Shown: one piece after another, positions 1-10,200 of the stretch
Numbering within the stretch: position 1 is the first letter of the stretch
Layout of the letters: each line of letters opens with the position of its first letter
From: Blattamonas nauphoetae
Taxonomy: Eukaryota > Preaxostyla > Oxymonadida
Reading direction: 5' to 3'
NCBI GenBank assembly: GCA_033064195.1
Contig: JARBJD010000032.1
Location: 310,001-374,000, forward strand
Length of the DNA stretch: 64,000 nucleotides
The notes under the pieces: model-generated
Told to the model about the DNA's origin: nothing
Seen by the model: the letters and a program-made list of their open reading frames with translations, nothing else
Database searches by the model: none
Position numbers and translations under genes: made by a program

Positions 1-1034
1 GCACTGGATGGATTTTCCAAATCAACGGAGAATGAGACAAATAGATGTCTCACACCTTTGAATCTGACTTATTGTCCCAATTTGATTGAATTTTGCCTCT
101 CTTGGAAACTCAATGGATCTTTGACAAGCACTGAGATTAATTTTGGCACAACAATTCTGAATCACATTTGATGGTAGTAAGGAAGAGACCCAATCAGTAA
201 AAAATAAAAATCAATTAGTTTACATGAAATCTTCATAGATATTACAGACATTGAAGAATAGATGGAAAATGACCGCGCACCATTTCCCCAGCCGAAAACG
301 CGAATCTGGCCATTCGACTAATGCTGGTGAATCAATCGCTCTCACTCAATCAAACACACAACCTACATTTCTCCAACATTTTCACATGTTTTTTAAGATT
401 TTGGATGCTGATATGTTGAAATGTGCTCGATTTCATTTTTCTGCCATTCAGATTATACTCGTGAATATTCAACACTATTATTCCCTGGAATGTTTAACCA
501 TTGTTTGGTTTTGTCTCATATTGTCTCTTTATCTTCGATATTTAGTTATTCATGCCTTTGTGGCAGAATTCATGATCCTCGATTCGTGGATCATGGTTTT
601 TCTGCCCGATATTTTTGCGGAGATTTTGAAGGGAAGTATTACAATGATGTTCATTTTTTGGTTCGATTGAGGGAATATTCAGCGATTCTGTAAGGTCAAT
701 TTTGAGAAAAACACACTTCCAAACTTCAACTTTGAACAACGATTTCTCTATAATTTGAATGTTATTGTCCAGAAAACTCCTTGACATTCTTATAAAACTC
801 TTTTACAATCTGATTATCTCGATAAAATTGACTTCTTCTGCATGGATAGTCAACATCAGCCCTGTCTCAACTTCAATTCGATTTCTTTCCATTTCATGCA
901 TCTATAACGATTCTAAAGACGTTTTACTGAGCAAACAATAGTGAAATAGTGATAATTTGAATATTAAACAGAAAGTATTAAAACAAGTTCAAGTCAGCTT
1001 TGAATGAATTGTCATGCGCTGATCGGCAACTCAA
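1..1034. other. Intergenic, no supported gene
   Basis: I see only short overlapping frames here, on both strands, with no family motif and no convincing splice structure. One imperfect inverted repeat is visible: arms at about 562-578 and 588-606 share GGCAGAA and ATGATCC. It may be a degraded element end. The stretch lies beyond the 3' end of the hexosaminidase gene and may hold its terminator, which I cannot define. Confidence 0.5.
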
Positions 1035-3407
1035 TCAATCGCCTCCATCGGGAGCCATCTCCGCGCTATTCGAACCCGCAGAGTGTTTCTTCTTCCGGAT
1101 CAAGACTACAGCCACAACGACTCCCACAACAGCCAGAACGGTGATCACGCCAATCACTGGGCCGAGCCATGCCCACATTTTGCCGAAGCCAGCAGGTTTT
1201 TTGGGGTCGATCGGATCTGTGGGGTCATCTGGACCAGACGGACCAGGTGGATCGGATGACGTCGAATTGATGTTGATGGAGAAGGAAGAGTACGGAAGAG
1301 GGGCAGATTGGGCGAAGACGAATGTTGGCGTGTATGTCTTGTTCGAAGCCAATCCAGCTGTCCCGATGGGAACTGTGAGGGGGGCTGAACGAGTGCCCGA
1401 ACTGCCTTTGAATGGGAGGGGAACTGACTCATCCAACACAACGAGAATCTCGCCGTTTGTTGGGATATTCAGCCCGACCAGAACGAGTGTCACTGACGAC
1501 CCATCCTCGTTCATCTCCCACTCGATTTTGGTGACCTGCGTGGCTGGAGGATCAGGTGTTGGAACAAAAGTGTTTGTGTGTTCACAGCTATAGTCATCTT
1601 TCCAATGGAACCCGCCCGCTGGTCCTGAGAGATGAAGACCGAGTGCGGTGTAATGTGGGCTGAGGTGAGTGAGCATCCGTGTCTTGAACGATGTCTTGTC
1701 CTTCTTTGCAGTGGGAAGCCATCCAATCTCAGACACAGCTGCCAGACGAGGGAAGAGAAGGACTTCCAAGTTGTCTGAGTCTTCGCAGTGCTCAGTCCAG
1801 ACTGTTGCTTGGACTCCGACGACATGCTTCGCGATCTTCGCTTCGTCGAGGTTGGGTGTGGATTGAATGGTGTGCGAATGTGGGGAGGTGTTGTGGGGAG
1901 AGGGAAGAGGGTGTGTGATGAATGGATCGGATGATTTTGGTGATCTTTCGGTCCGTGAATGGCGAGTTTGTTGCATTTGATGGAGATCCGAGTTCGAACT
2001 TCCAGTGGGCGTGCATTTCTTATCTCCTTGATACCCTTCACCGTCGTCTGTGCAGGTTCCTGTGAGCGGATCAAACGTGTAGATCCGCTCCCATCGCAGT
2101 CCTTCGTCGTCGTCGGGTGTTGAGAGATACAAGAAGTCCCACGGCGTCATGATTGTGTCCAGACCAGTCGAGGCATTACTCAGCCCCAACATCGGATCCA
2201 CCCACTGCATTGTCAAAACGGTACTATCCGCAAATCTCTGAAGCTCGAAGTTCTGATCGCCGGCCTTCCCGTTGGCATCTTGCCACAGAATCTGGCGCTT
2301 TCCCTTTGTTTTCAAGTGTTTTCCGATGTCGCCGTGAAACCACGCTTGATGGTGTTCCAAATTGTTGAGCCCAACGTCAGAAACTTTGCTCCAGCAGTCT
2401 TGACACTTCGCCCAATACTCGAGAGGCATCTCATCTCCGCCAGTATGAAAGAACGGCCCGTTGAAGAGCGGGATGACCTCGTCCAAGATACTCTTGATAA
2501 ATGCACGTGACTCATCTCGAGAACAAAAGGTATGGTTAGAATTCTTCCAAAATGTCTGGACATCTCCAACAGGGGGATGTTGGGCCGCATCTTCGAGGTT
2601 CGTACACACATACTGTGGAAACGCCGATAATATGGCATGACTATGTGCTGGGAGGTCAATTTCTGGAATGACAGTAATGCCACGAGTGGACGCATATTGC
2701 ACAAAGGCTTTTAGTTCGGCCTGAGTGTAGTATCCTCCATATTTGCCATTGTCACGGAATGAGCTAATAGAATTCAATGTTGGATATTTAAAGCTCTGGA
2801 TCCGAAATCCTTGATCATCGGAAAGGTGCATGTGGAATCTGTTGATCTTCGTAAGAGCCATTCCATCAATAATCCGCTTGAGACTGGAGATGGGGAAGAA
2901 GTGGCGACAGGTGTCGACCATAACTCCTCGATAAGAAAATTGTGGGTAATCGGAGATGGAACAGTTCGGGACAGACCATTCAGCCGAAGTTTTCGAGGAG
3001 GAATGAATTTTAGGTGGAAGAAGTTGAATGAGGGTTGAGGTGGCCAAGAAGAAACCTTGTGTCGTATTTGCTATGATGGATATACCAGTACTACTGATGT
3101 TCATTTGATATTCTTCATCGTGAGTCAGTGAAGAAGAATACTGGAATGAAACGAATGAACTGAATGTTTGTGTGCTTCCTTGTTGATGGAGATGACATGG
3201 AAATCCACAAGCTGTTTGGAGTTTATCCCGAAGGAGGGAGACCGCCGAAATGGCAGTTTTTGAAAGAGTCGGAAGGAGAAACACAGTGGAGTCAACGAAC
3301 ACAAATGGACCACCAGAAAGTTGTGTGACGGATTGGGGATGCGGTACAATATTCAATTGAATCGAAGAAACGATCTGAAAAAAGCAGAACCAATTGAGAT
3401 AAAGCAT
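1035..3407 (-). CDS. Beta-N-acetylhexosaminidase (GH20), type I membrane-anchored
   Basis: The enzyme removes terminal GlcNAc/GalNAc from glycans in the lysosome, phagosome or at the cell surface. The reading frame gives 790 residues. A hydrophobic N-terminus (MLYLNWFCFFQIVSS) is followed by the GH20 N-terminal domain and then the catalytic barrel, with the diagnostic FHTGGDEMPLEYW near residue 320, whose Asp-Glu pair is the catalytic dyad. VVGVQATVWTEH and the following Leu/Phe-rich segment are also typical. Unusually, a Pro/Gly/Asp-rich stalk leads to a C-terminal TM helix (about residues 745-768) and a short RKKK tail, so the enzyme is probably anchored. A low-complexity Ser/His/Pro segment (about 1,850-2,010) interrupts the family alignment and may hide an unrecognised intron or a shift. 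The sequence just inside the start (GCTTTTTTCAG) looks like a 3' splice site, so the true signal peptide could come from an upstream exon. Confidence 0.9.
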   Translation of the reverse strand: MLYLNWFCFFQIVSSIQLNIVPHPQSVTQLSGGPFVFVDSTVFLLPTLSKTAISAVSLLRDKLQTACGFPCHLHQQGSTQTFSSFVSFQYSSSLTHDEEYQMNISSTGISIIANTTQGFFLATSTLIQLLPPKIHSSSKTSAEWSVPNCSISDYPQFSYRGVMVDTCRHFFPISSLKRIIDGMALTKINRFHMHLSDDQGFRIQSFKYPTLNSISSFRDNGKYGGYYTQAELKAFVQYASTRGITVIPEIDLPAHSHAILSAFPQYVCTNLEDAAQHPPVGDVQTFWKNSNHTFCSRDESRAFIKSILDEVIPLFNGPFFHTGGDEMPLEYWAKCQDCWSKVSDVGLNNLEHHQAWFHGDIGKHLKTKGKRQILWQDANGKAGDQNFELQRFADSTVLTMQWVDPMLGLSNASTGLDTIMTPWDFLYLSTPDDDEGLRWERIYTFDPLTGTCTDDGEGYQGDKKCTPTGSSNSDLHQMQQTRHSRTERSPKSSDPFITHPLPSPHNTSPHSHTIQSTPNLDEAKIAKHVVGVQATVWTEHCEDSDNLEVLLFPRLAAVSEIGWLPTAKKDKTSFKTRMLTHLSPHYTALGLHLSGPAGGFHWKDDYSCEHTNTFVPTPDPPATQVTKIEWEMNEDGSSVTLVLVGLNIPTNGEILVVLDESVPLPFKGSSGTRSAPLTVPIGTAGLASNKTYTPTFVFAQSAPLPYSSFSININSTSSDPPGPSGPDDPTDPIDPKKPAGFGKMWAWLGPVIGVITVLAVVGVVVAVVLIRKKKHSAGSNSAEMAPDGGD

Positions 3408-3579
3408 GATATTTGGACCAATTGGTCGATGACGAAATGAAAAGGGAATGCATGGGTAGATCCTGATATTTTGACAATAAAAAGATAATTGAACCGATAT
3501 CTATAGTTTAAAACAGGAGTTCAGGGGTGAAATGCTTTCTTTCAAACAAAAATAATCAAAAGACAGAGAAACAAGGAAT

Positions 3580-5898
3580 TCATCGATTCCTGTCGTCTTT
3601 TCTCAGGAAATTGGCAAAGAAATTTGAAATTTTCTGCTTGATGGTCTGAAAATGTGTTGAGACAGATTGAGAGTTCGAGGAGTCGATGAAGCTTGACTGA
3701 TCGACTTCATTTGCAAGCACTGATGCGTATGTCTTGCTTCTGAGGTGTTCGAGTTTGCGTTGTTGAAGTTCAGCTGCCTCAGCATGTTGTTGTTCAGGTG
3801 TTTTGAACGGCAGGGTCGATGTGGACAAGGAAAATGGAGACTGAAAGACCGACGGAGCGGGAGCGGGAGCGGGATCGAGGAGGGGAGTGTCGACGTAAGG
3901 AACAAGTTGGAGGGAGAAGGGGTCGGTGTTGGGAGTGGGGTGCTCGGTGGCAGCAGGCTGGACAGGAAGAGGTGGATTGGAAGTGCTGTTGTCTTCAGAG
4001 TCGCTCTCGTCGAGGGGAGACAGAGAGGGGACAGATATCGACTTGTTCCTCTCTTTGAAGAACTCCTTCGTGATTTTGATGGCATGTGAGGAATGTGACG
4101 ACGAGGGAGGGAAGGGAGGGAGAGGGGTGAAGGCTGGCGACGGGATGGGTGGAATGGCTGTGACGTTCTGGTCGGTTGGTGGGAGGGTTGGAGTGTCTTT
4201 GAAGATTGTGGATTGAGTGTTTGATTTGATTTGTTGAAGAAAATGCGAGTGAATTCGCCAGACCGAGGGAGATCGATGACGTGTGTTGTGTTTGGGGATC
4301 GTCTGCGTGTTGGCGAGTATGGAGTGAGAGAGGGGAAGTGCTCGATCCGTTGTGGTTTGAGATGCGTCTTGGAAGAAAGGGTGTCTGAGAAGATCTGCAC
4401 ATGTCGCTCTCTCCTTCACTGGATATCGCAAGCAGAACAACACCAAATCCAGAAGCTCCGGCACGTCCGCCAGAACCTGGTCGACACGAGGCATCTCCGT
4501 GACGCGGCGGATGGAGCGCTTGGTCAGAGCTTGGTGTGGCCAGTCGAGCTGACCGCCGACGAAGAACGGATGGTAATGCGGGAAGATGTGCTGGTTGGGC
4601 GGGGGTGAAGTGTGTTGGACGATGAGGGAGTACGACCGCCGTGTGTTGGACTCGGAGTCGGGTGAGGACGAGCGATGGTGTGGGATGGAGACGGGAAGTT
4701 GAAGTGGGTCGAAGACACCTTTCTGACGAGTCGTGGTCGGTCGGACGAGACGTGTCTTGGTCACTGTAGTGCGGGTTGAGCGTGTTCGCTTCTGTGGAAG
4801 AATGGGATTGGTAACAGTGGTGCTCTCGCTGGACATTTGGAGGATGGTGGAGGGTGTGGGTGGGGTGGGCGAGGCGGAGGGAGGGTTCTTGACGAGGAGC
4901 TCTCTGAAGTCGCCGAGTGCTTTCTGCATCATTGCGAGGTGTTCGATGTTGTCGTGTGTCAGGAAGAGAGGGGTGCCTGTGTACATCTCGTAGAGGATGC
5001 ATCCGATGCTCCAGATGTCTACGGGATACGACCAGCCCAATCCTGCGGAGGAAATGAGTGACGATGAAAGGAGATCAGACCAAGAACAACTTCTGGCGGT
5101 CGATAGTGGCGAGTGCAGACCAGCGACGAGTGGTGATGTGTGGCAAAGGTGGCACTGCCCATGTCGATGATGACTATTTGGGTGTTGAGGGGAAGATAGT
5201 AATTTTCGCCCTGGGAGAGTGATGATGGGGAAAACCGATACCGACTTGAGTTTGAGCTTTTTAAAGTCAGTGGTCTTAAAAAGAATGTTCTCCAGTTTGA
5301 GGTCAGTGTGGATCAGGTTGAGTTCCTCGTGGAGAACTGATGGAAAGCGTGAAAAGGATGAATCAACAAACATTTGACCCCGGCGACAAGTTGGCGACCA
5401 ACATCTCGAATAACATCCAGTGGGAACCCACGATATCGATTATGACGAACAATATCATACAGAGATTGCCCATATTCGTCGAAAACAAGGCATGGTTGAC
5501 CTTCATAGTCGAAGGCATCCAGAAGACGAATACAATGACTATATAGTAAATAGTTCATTGAAAGAAAACTAAATTCACACTTGTTTCCGAGTGGATCTTG
5601 TTTTGTGACTTTTTCGAGGATATCAACCTCAATTCTGGCTGCTCTTGTGTATTTTTCTTGTGCCTTTATCACTTTGATTGCGACATAGCTTCGGGTGTTT
5701 CTATCCCAACATTTGAGCACAACCCCAAAGGTTCCTTCTCCTAAGAACCGAATGATTTTGTAGCGTTTTGTGAGGTCAGCACCAATTTTGTAGAGAAAAT
5801 TGCCTGTACAAACAAGACGATTAAAATGAACAAAAAAGAATCAAACCTTCTGCATCAACGTGTTTGTGTCTGGCGGTAATTTTGGGTGGGGACTCCAT
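3580..5898 (-). CDS. LAMMER (CLK-type) dual-specificity protein kinase, 6 exons
   Basis: CLK/LAMMER kinases phosphorylate SR splicing factors, usually in the nucleus. The exon model is complement of 3580-5042, 5081-5210, 5242-5336, 5372-5538, 5581-5803 and 5847-5898, giving 709 residues. All five introns are 31-43 nt with GT-AG borders and matching phases. Landmarks are the Gly loop GEGTFG (39-44), Lys in VAIK (61), HTDLKLEN (157-164), DMGSATF in place of the DFG region (195-201), [21 protein letters not shown], and EHLAMMQK, which is the family's EHLAMMER signature with a small change. The ATG at 5898 is supported because the first exon supplies the conserved lead-in to the kinase fold. After a Pro/Ser/Thr-rich insert the last kinase helices ([21 protein letters not shown]) are present. 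They are followed by a long low-complexity C-terminal tail not typical of animal CLKs. Confidence 0.92.
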
Positions 5899-6037
5899 TG
5901 TAGGACGAAACGGAGTGAACCTTACTTTTTCTCGAGTCGTCACAAGGAAGTGATAATAGGGTGGTATTTACATGAAAATAGACAGAGAACATCATTTAAA
6001 TGAAGAAACAACATGAAATGAAAGAAAAAGCGTTTCA

Positions 6038-6557
6038 CTAAACTTCTGGAACATTTTCCAGGTCAACAGCCTCGTTAAGATCCTGTGACATCATAGCCTG
6101 GTAAATAACCTTCTTTGACGTTTCCATGATCTCACCTGACATGATCAGTTCGTATAGGAGATAGTATGCCTGCGATAGGTGAGTGAGAAGGATCAGAAAT
6201 ATTGAGATGAGAAGATACTCAGAAACAGACTTTGTGGAAACTAAATACAAGATCCAGTTCACAGACACTTCCGAAATATGTATCAAGTGATTCAACGTAC
6301 TGTTGAATAATCTCTAGTGTGATGAATTCGTTGTCAGTTGGGTCGATGGCGATAATAAAGAATAAAGATGCGTATCGCTTGTAAACAATTTTGAGTCCTC
6401 TGTATTCAATGAAATTACAAAGTTTTGATGTTCGTCCCAGAACGAGTGCAGTCGTTTCACGGAGTATCTTTGCCTGGTCTTTTTCCGAAACAATGTCATA
6501 CCATTGTTCCATTCTGCACTTTCCAAGTCTATTGATGAGAAAGCAGTAGTGAATCAT
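6038..6557 (-). CDS. AP1S: AP-1 complex sigma subunit (small clathrin adaptor)
   Basis: The sigma subunit is the small chain of the AP-1 adaptor, which sorts cargo between the trans-Golgi and endosomes in clathrin coats. Two exons (complement of 6038-6169 and 6231-6557) flank a 61-nt GT-AG intron in phase 0 and encode 152 residues, the usual family size. Signature strings are MIHYCFLINRLGKCR at the start, VYKRYASLFF, DNEFITLEIIQQYVE, YFGSVCELDLVF, and SGEIMETSKK after the splice. SVCELD and KYFGSV-like spacing fit AP-1 sigma better than AP-2 or AP-3. The stop is TAG. It sits in a run of minus-strand genes without obvious functional linkage. Confidence 0.93.
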
Positions 6558-6949
6558 TAGTTTTTAGCTCCTGGATTAGTGTGTGGAGAAGACGGTCGCT
6601 AAACTGCGGAGTGAAAATGATTTATGGTGGGTAAGATCAAATCTCCTGAGAATGATTCATGGTGAAACAGTTGCAATGGAAACTTCATGTGAAATGATAA
6701 ATGAAAATTGATGGCCAGAGAGCAGGAGCGTGTGGGGAGCCAACGACGCTTGGCATATCAGCTCGACAAAAGAATGGTGAAGTGAAAACTGACTCAATGT
6801 GAGAGTCAGTTTGTGATTTGTGTTGAAGTGTGCATATTCGAGACGTAAACAGAAAGGCGACTCGATTGAATCGAAAAAGAGCTCAAACTCGGAGCGAGAA
6901 AGAAGAAGTGCGGTGAGAGTGTGTCTATGTGTTTGAGTGTGTGAACGAA

Positions 6950-7165
6950 AGAAGACGGGTGAGGTGATAGTGTGTTGGTTGTGTTTGATGGATATAAAAG
7001 AAGACTTCATTGTGTCCTCCGCTGGGAGTTGTAGCAACGCATCCAGCTGAAGAATCTAGAAGGTGCGAGAGTGTGAGTGTGTCTGATGGAGTGAATGAAT
7101 GAATACTTCCTCGTTGCTGACGTTGGGAGTTGTAGTAACGCATCCAGCAGAAACAAACGATGAAG
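6950..7165. repeat. Diverged ~111-bp tandem repeat, about two copies
   Basis: A block containing GGGAGTTGTAG(C/T)AACGCATCCAGC occurs at about 7021 and again at about 7132. Weaker matches lie on either side of each block (GTGTGATGGA-like and GAAGGTGYGAGAGTGT). Together they imply two to two-and-a-half copies of a ~111-bp unit. The repeat lies in the 650-bp spacer between the AP-1 sigma gene and the 3' end of the beta-helix gene. I see no gene in the rest of that spacer (6558-6949). Confidence 0.6.
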
Positions 7166-7208
7166 GTGTGAGAGTGTTGTGACGAATGGTGTGACGTGTG
7201 TTGAAGAA

Positions 7209-10200
7209 TCAAAAAGCGATCCGATCTTCTTTGTCTGGTTCTTCCTCGATCGACTCCAGCTCAGAAATGACAGTTTCCAACTTTGGCCGATCATCTGGCC
7301 TGAGTGACATGCAGCGTCCAATCAGTTCCACCATCGCTGCATTCCCCACTCGGTCCATCGGAAGCCGAACTCTCGTTCTCAGCTGTCGGTGTGCATTGAC
7401 TCCGTCTGTCTCTCCGAACGGGACAAGTTCAGTCTCGATCTCCCACAGGACCATGCCGAGCCGAAAAACCGACACTTTCTCGGAGTTCAGGGTTGGCGGT
7501 TCCTCTCCCTCTTCCACACATTGTTCGGGTGCCTGCCAACGTTGGCCCTCTTCGTCAATGCCTTCCTTTCGTACTGTGGCACTCTGATCAAAACTCGGTC
7601 TCACTTCTGTTGCTGTTCCTTTTGAGAACACAGACTGGGTTTCGTTTGTTGACGGGAGTGGATCTTTTGGCATCTCCAAGCAAAGTCTGTCCTCTCCGTT
7701 GAGCAGAATCCAGTGTGATGTCAGTTTCAATAATAACGGCGATTCTTCGTTTGTTTTGTAGATGCGCAGGAGAGCCTTTGCGAGCCGCTGCTCTTCGGCG
7801 CGTCGATCTGAGAGTGGCTTTTTCTGAACATGCAGACGGTTGAAGAGAGTATTTTGCTTTGAAACTGTGTGGAGCGAGAAGTTCTGGCAATCCAACACTT
7901 TCACAACTTCCACCGCTTTCTGTGGCGTCTGTGCCGCTCCCATCACTTTCGTTGCTTCTTCTGGTTTCGGTGGATGTGCAGTCAGATCCTGGTCTTTCAT
8001 CGGATCGGCACTCGAGACGATCAAATTGTGTTGATGAGTGTCTGTACCCTCCACATCGATCTTCACGACCATGTCATCGTGTTCAGACAATTCTTGTGTT
8101 TCTTCTTTCTTCTTTTGGTTTCGTCTGCGACGGAAACACAGGCACAGCACGACGATCATAAAAACAAGCAGACAGACAATTCCGACCACCAGCGGAATCC
8201 ACCATTTCATGTTGTCGAGCAGACTCTGTGCAAGTCGTCCAGAGGCGCTCTTCTGAACCACAAACCAGGCATCTGTCTCTTCTCCCTCGCCAAAGACAAG
8301 ACGTCCTCTCCATTCAAGGGAGTCATTGAGAGGGGACAGGGAGGATCGAGGGAGAGTGAGTTGGATCAGGGTCTCGTTGAAGGAGATGGTCGTGTTGAGA
8401 TCAAGTGGAATCTGTGTTGGATTCCCTTCTCCGAGTTTTGTGATTTCGGATACTTTTAGGAACAAACCACAAGGAATCAGTGTTTTTCCAACGATCTCGA
8501 TCACAAAGTCCTTTGTTGTCTTGTTTACCACGCTCTTCGAGTTGGAAGATAGTGTTGGGACGAAGAGTGGCGATGACACAATTGCTTCCATCCCACTAAT
8601 CGAACAATCTCCGACTGAAATCCACGCAGATGGGTCTGTTGGTGTCCCGTCCCCTCCGTTCAGACTCCCAACCACAAGTTCTCCCTCCTCCGAGCAGCCA
8701 ATGTTGTGGCGGACAGACGGGAATCCAGCGACATCGGCGGAGTTGTCGCGGAAGATCGATCCATCGATCGACACATTTCCTCCTTTTATGTTCATTGCTC
8801 CCTGTCGAAGGGCAGCGAAAGTAGATCGAAACAGAGTCAGGGAACAATCGACAACAGAAATCACTCCCGACTCCCACTCGCAGCAGAGTGATCCCTCGTT
8901 CTTTTTTGTTTCTGTAGCCGACCCAGATATCGAGCAGTCTCGTAGAATAACTTCTCCACTCTTTCCAGAAATGAAGATGAAGTCCTGGTCGGTTGTGTCG
9001 ATCAGCACATCCACTTGGTTCAGACGGATCCATCCGCCATCCACAGCAATCATGCCCTTTCCCTCCAACCCCTCTTTCTGTTTCACTCGGAGCTCCGGTT
9101 CTGTCGTCGGGCCTGCTCCGATCACAACTTCCATCTTGTCTCCAATCACCATCTGCACAGATTGAGTTGTGTTGTGCTGAATCTCGAATGTGGATTTGGA
9201 GAAGTTCATTCCTTTCACAATTCGCCATGCTGTGTCAATCGAACGACACGGGCTGCTCGTCTCGCCACAGAAATCACTTTCTGACCCTTCCTCCGTGTCC
9301 ACGTGCAGTTCGATGAACGATGGCTTGCTTGTCGTGGCCACACTGAGCAAAGGATCAAACACCACGTCCCCGTCTTCGGAACTGGCTGGAGTGATTGATG
9401 TAATTGTGTACGTCTGGCCAAAGTCAAACCAGTCTTCCCATCCAATCTTCATCTGATCCGAACACGCTGTCGTGGGATTTCTGATTCGGATTGTGAACGA
9501 AAACGACGAGGAGAGAGTCACGATGTACTCTTTTCCTTCCTCCAAGTCACTCCCAGAGAATGAGATCATACAGCCTGTACTGAGAGTGTTTGTGAATGAG
9601 AATGAAGGAGACAGAATGTGTGGAGGGACAGGAACGTGCACTTTGATGCCACTTGACACAAGAACTGAAGATGTTTCTCCTCCAGCGATGCAGATTGTGT
9701 AGTCCATCTCATATTTCAATGTGTTTGTATCTTCAGACTGTCCGACTGCAAAAACGACCTTGCAGTGTGTTTGGTCAACCAGCTCAATTTCCGCCTTTGA
9801 TTTCCATTCCTGGTTGCTGTTTGTCACCCACAGATGGCCAAGTCCAGAGCGCAGTGCTCGCCCTTCCAATGTCAGTGTCACCTCCTTCCTGTCTTTGGTC
9901 AGAACAGCAGAGAGAAGCTTCAGAACTCGCGGTGGCTCGGCTGGTGTCTCGAAAATCACTCCCGACGTGGTCACAGTTTGGAATGTATCTTTGGATGTGG
10001 CTGAGACGATCTCGTATTGGGTTCCATACGCAAGGAATGCGTCTCCCTCTGGGAACAGGACAACCTTCCACTCAGCCAGAGTGTTTTCGGTTGATGGGGA
10101 AAGTTCGACAGTTCTGATGGACGAGGCATCGCCGTCTTTCTCTTTCAACGTCACAACGTACGTCTCTGCCACAAAACCTGCCCCCTGAAATGTGATGGCT

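Noticed and set aside
1792-2016. Alternative minus-strand frame inside the hexosaminidase (GSPSNATNSPFTDRK)
   Set aside because: It reads more like protein than the main frame at this point, but I found no GT-AG pair that would splice it in with correct phases.
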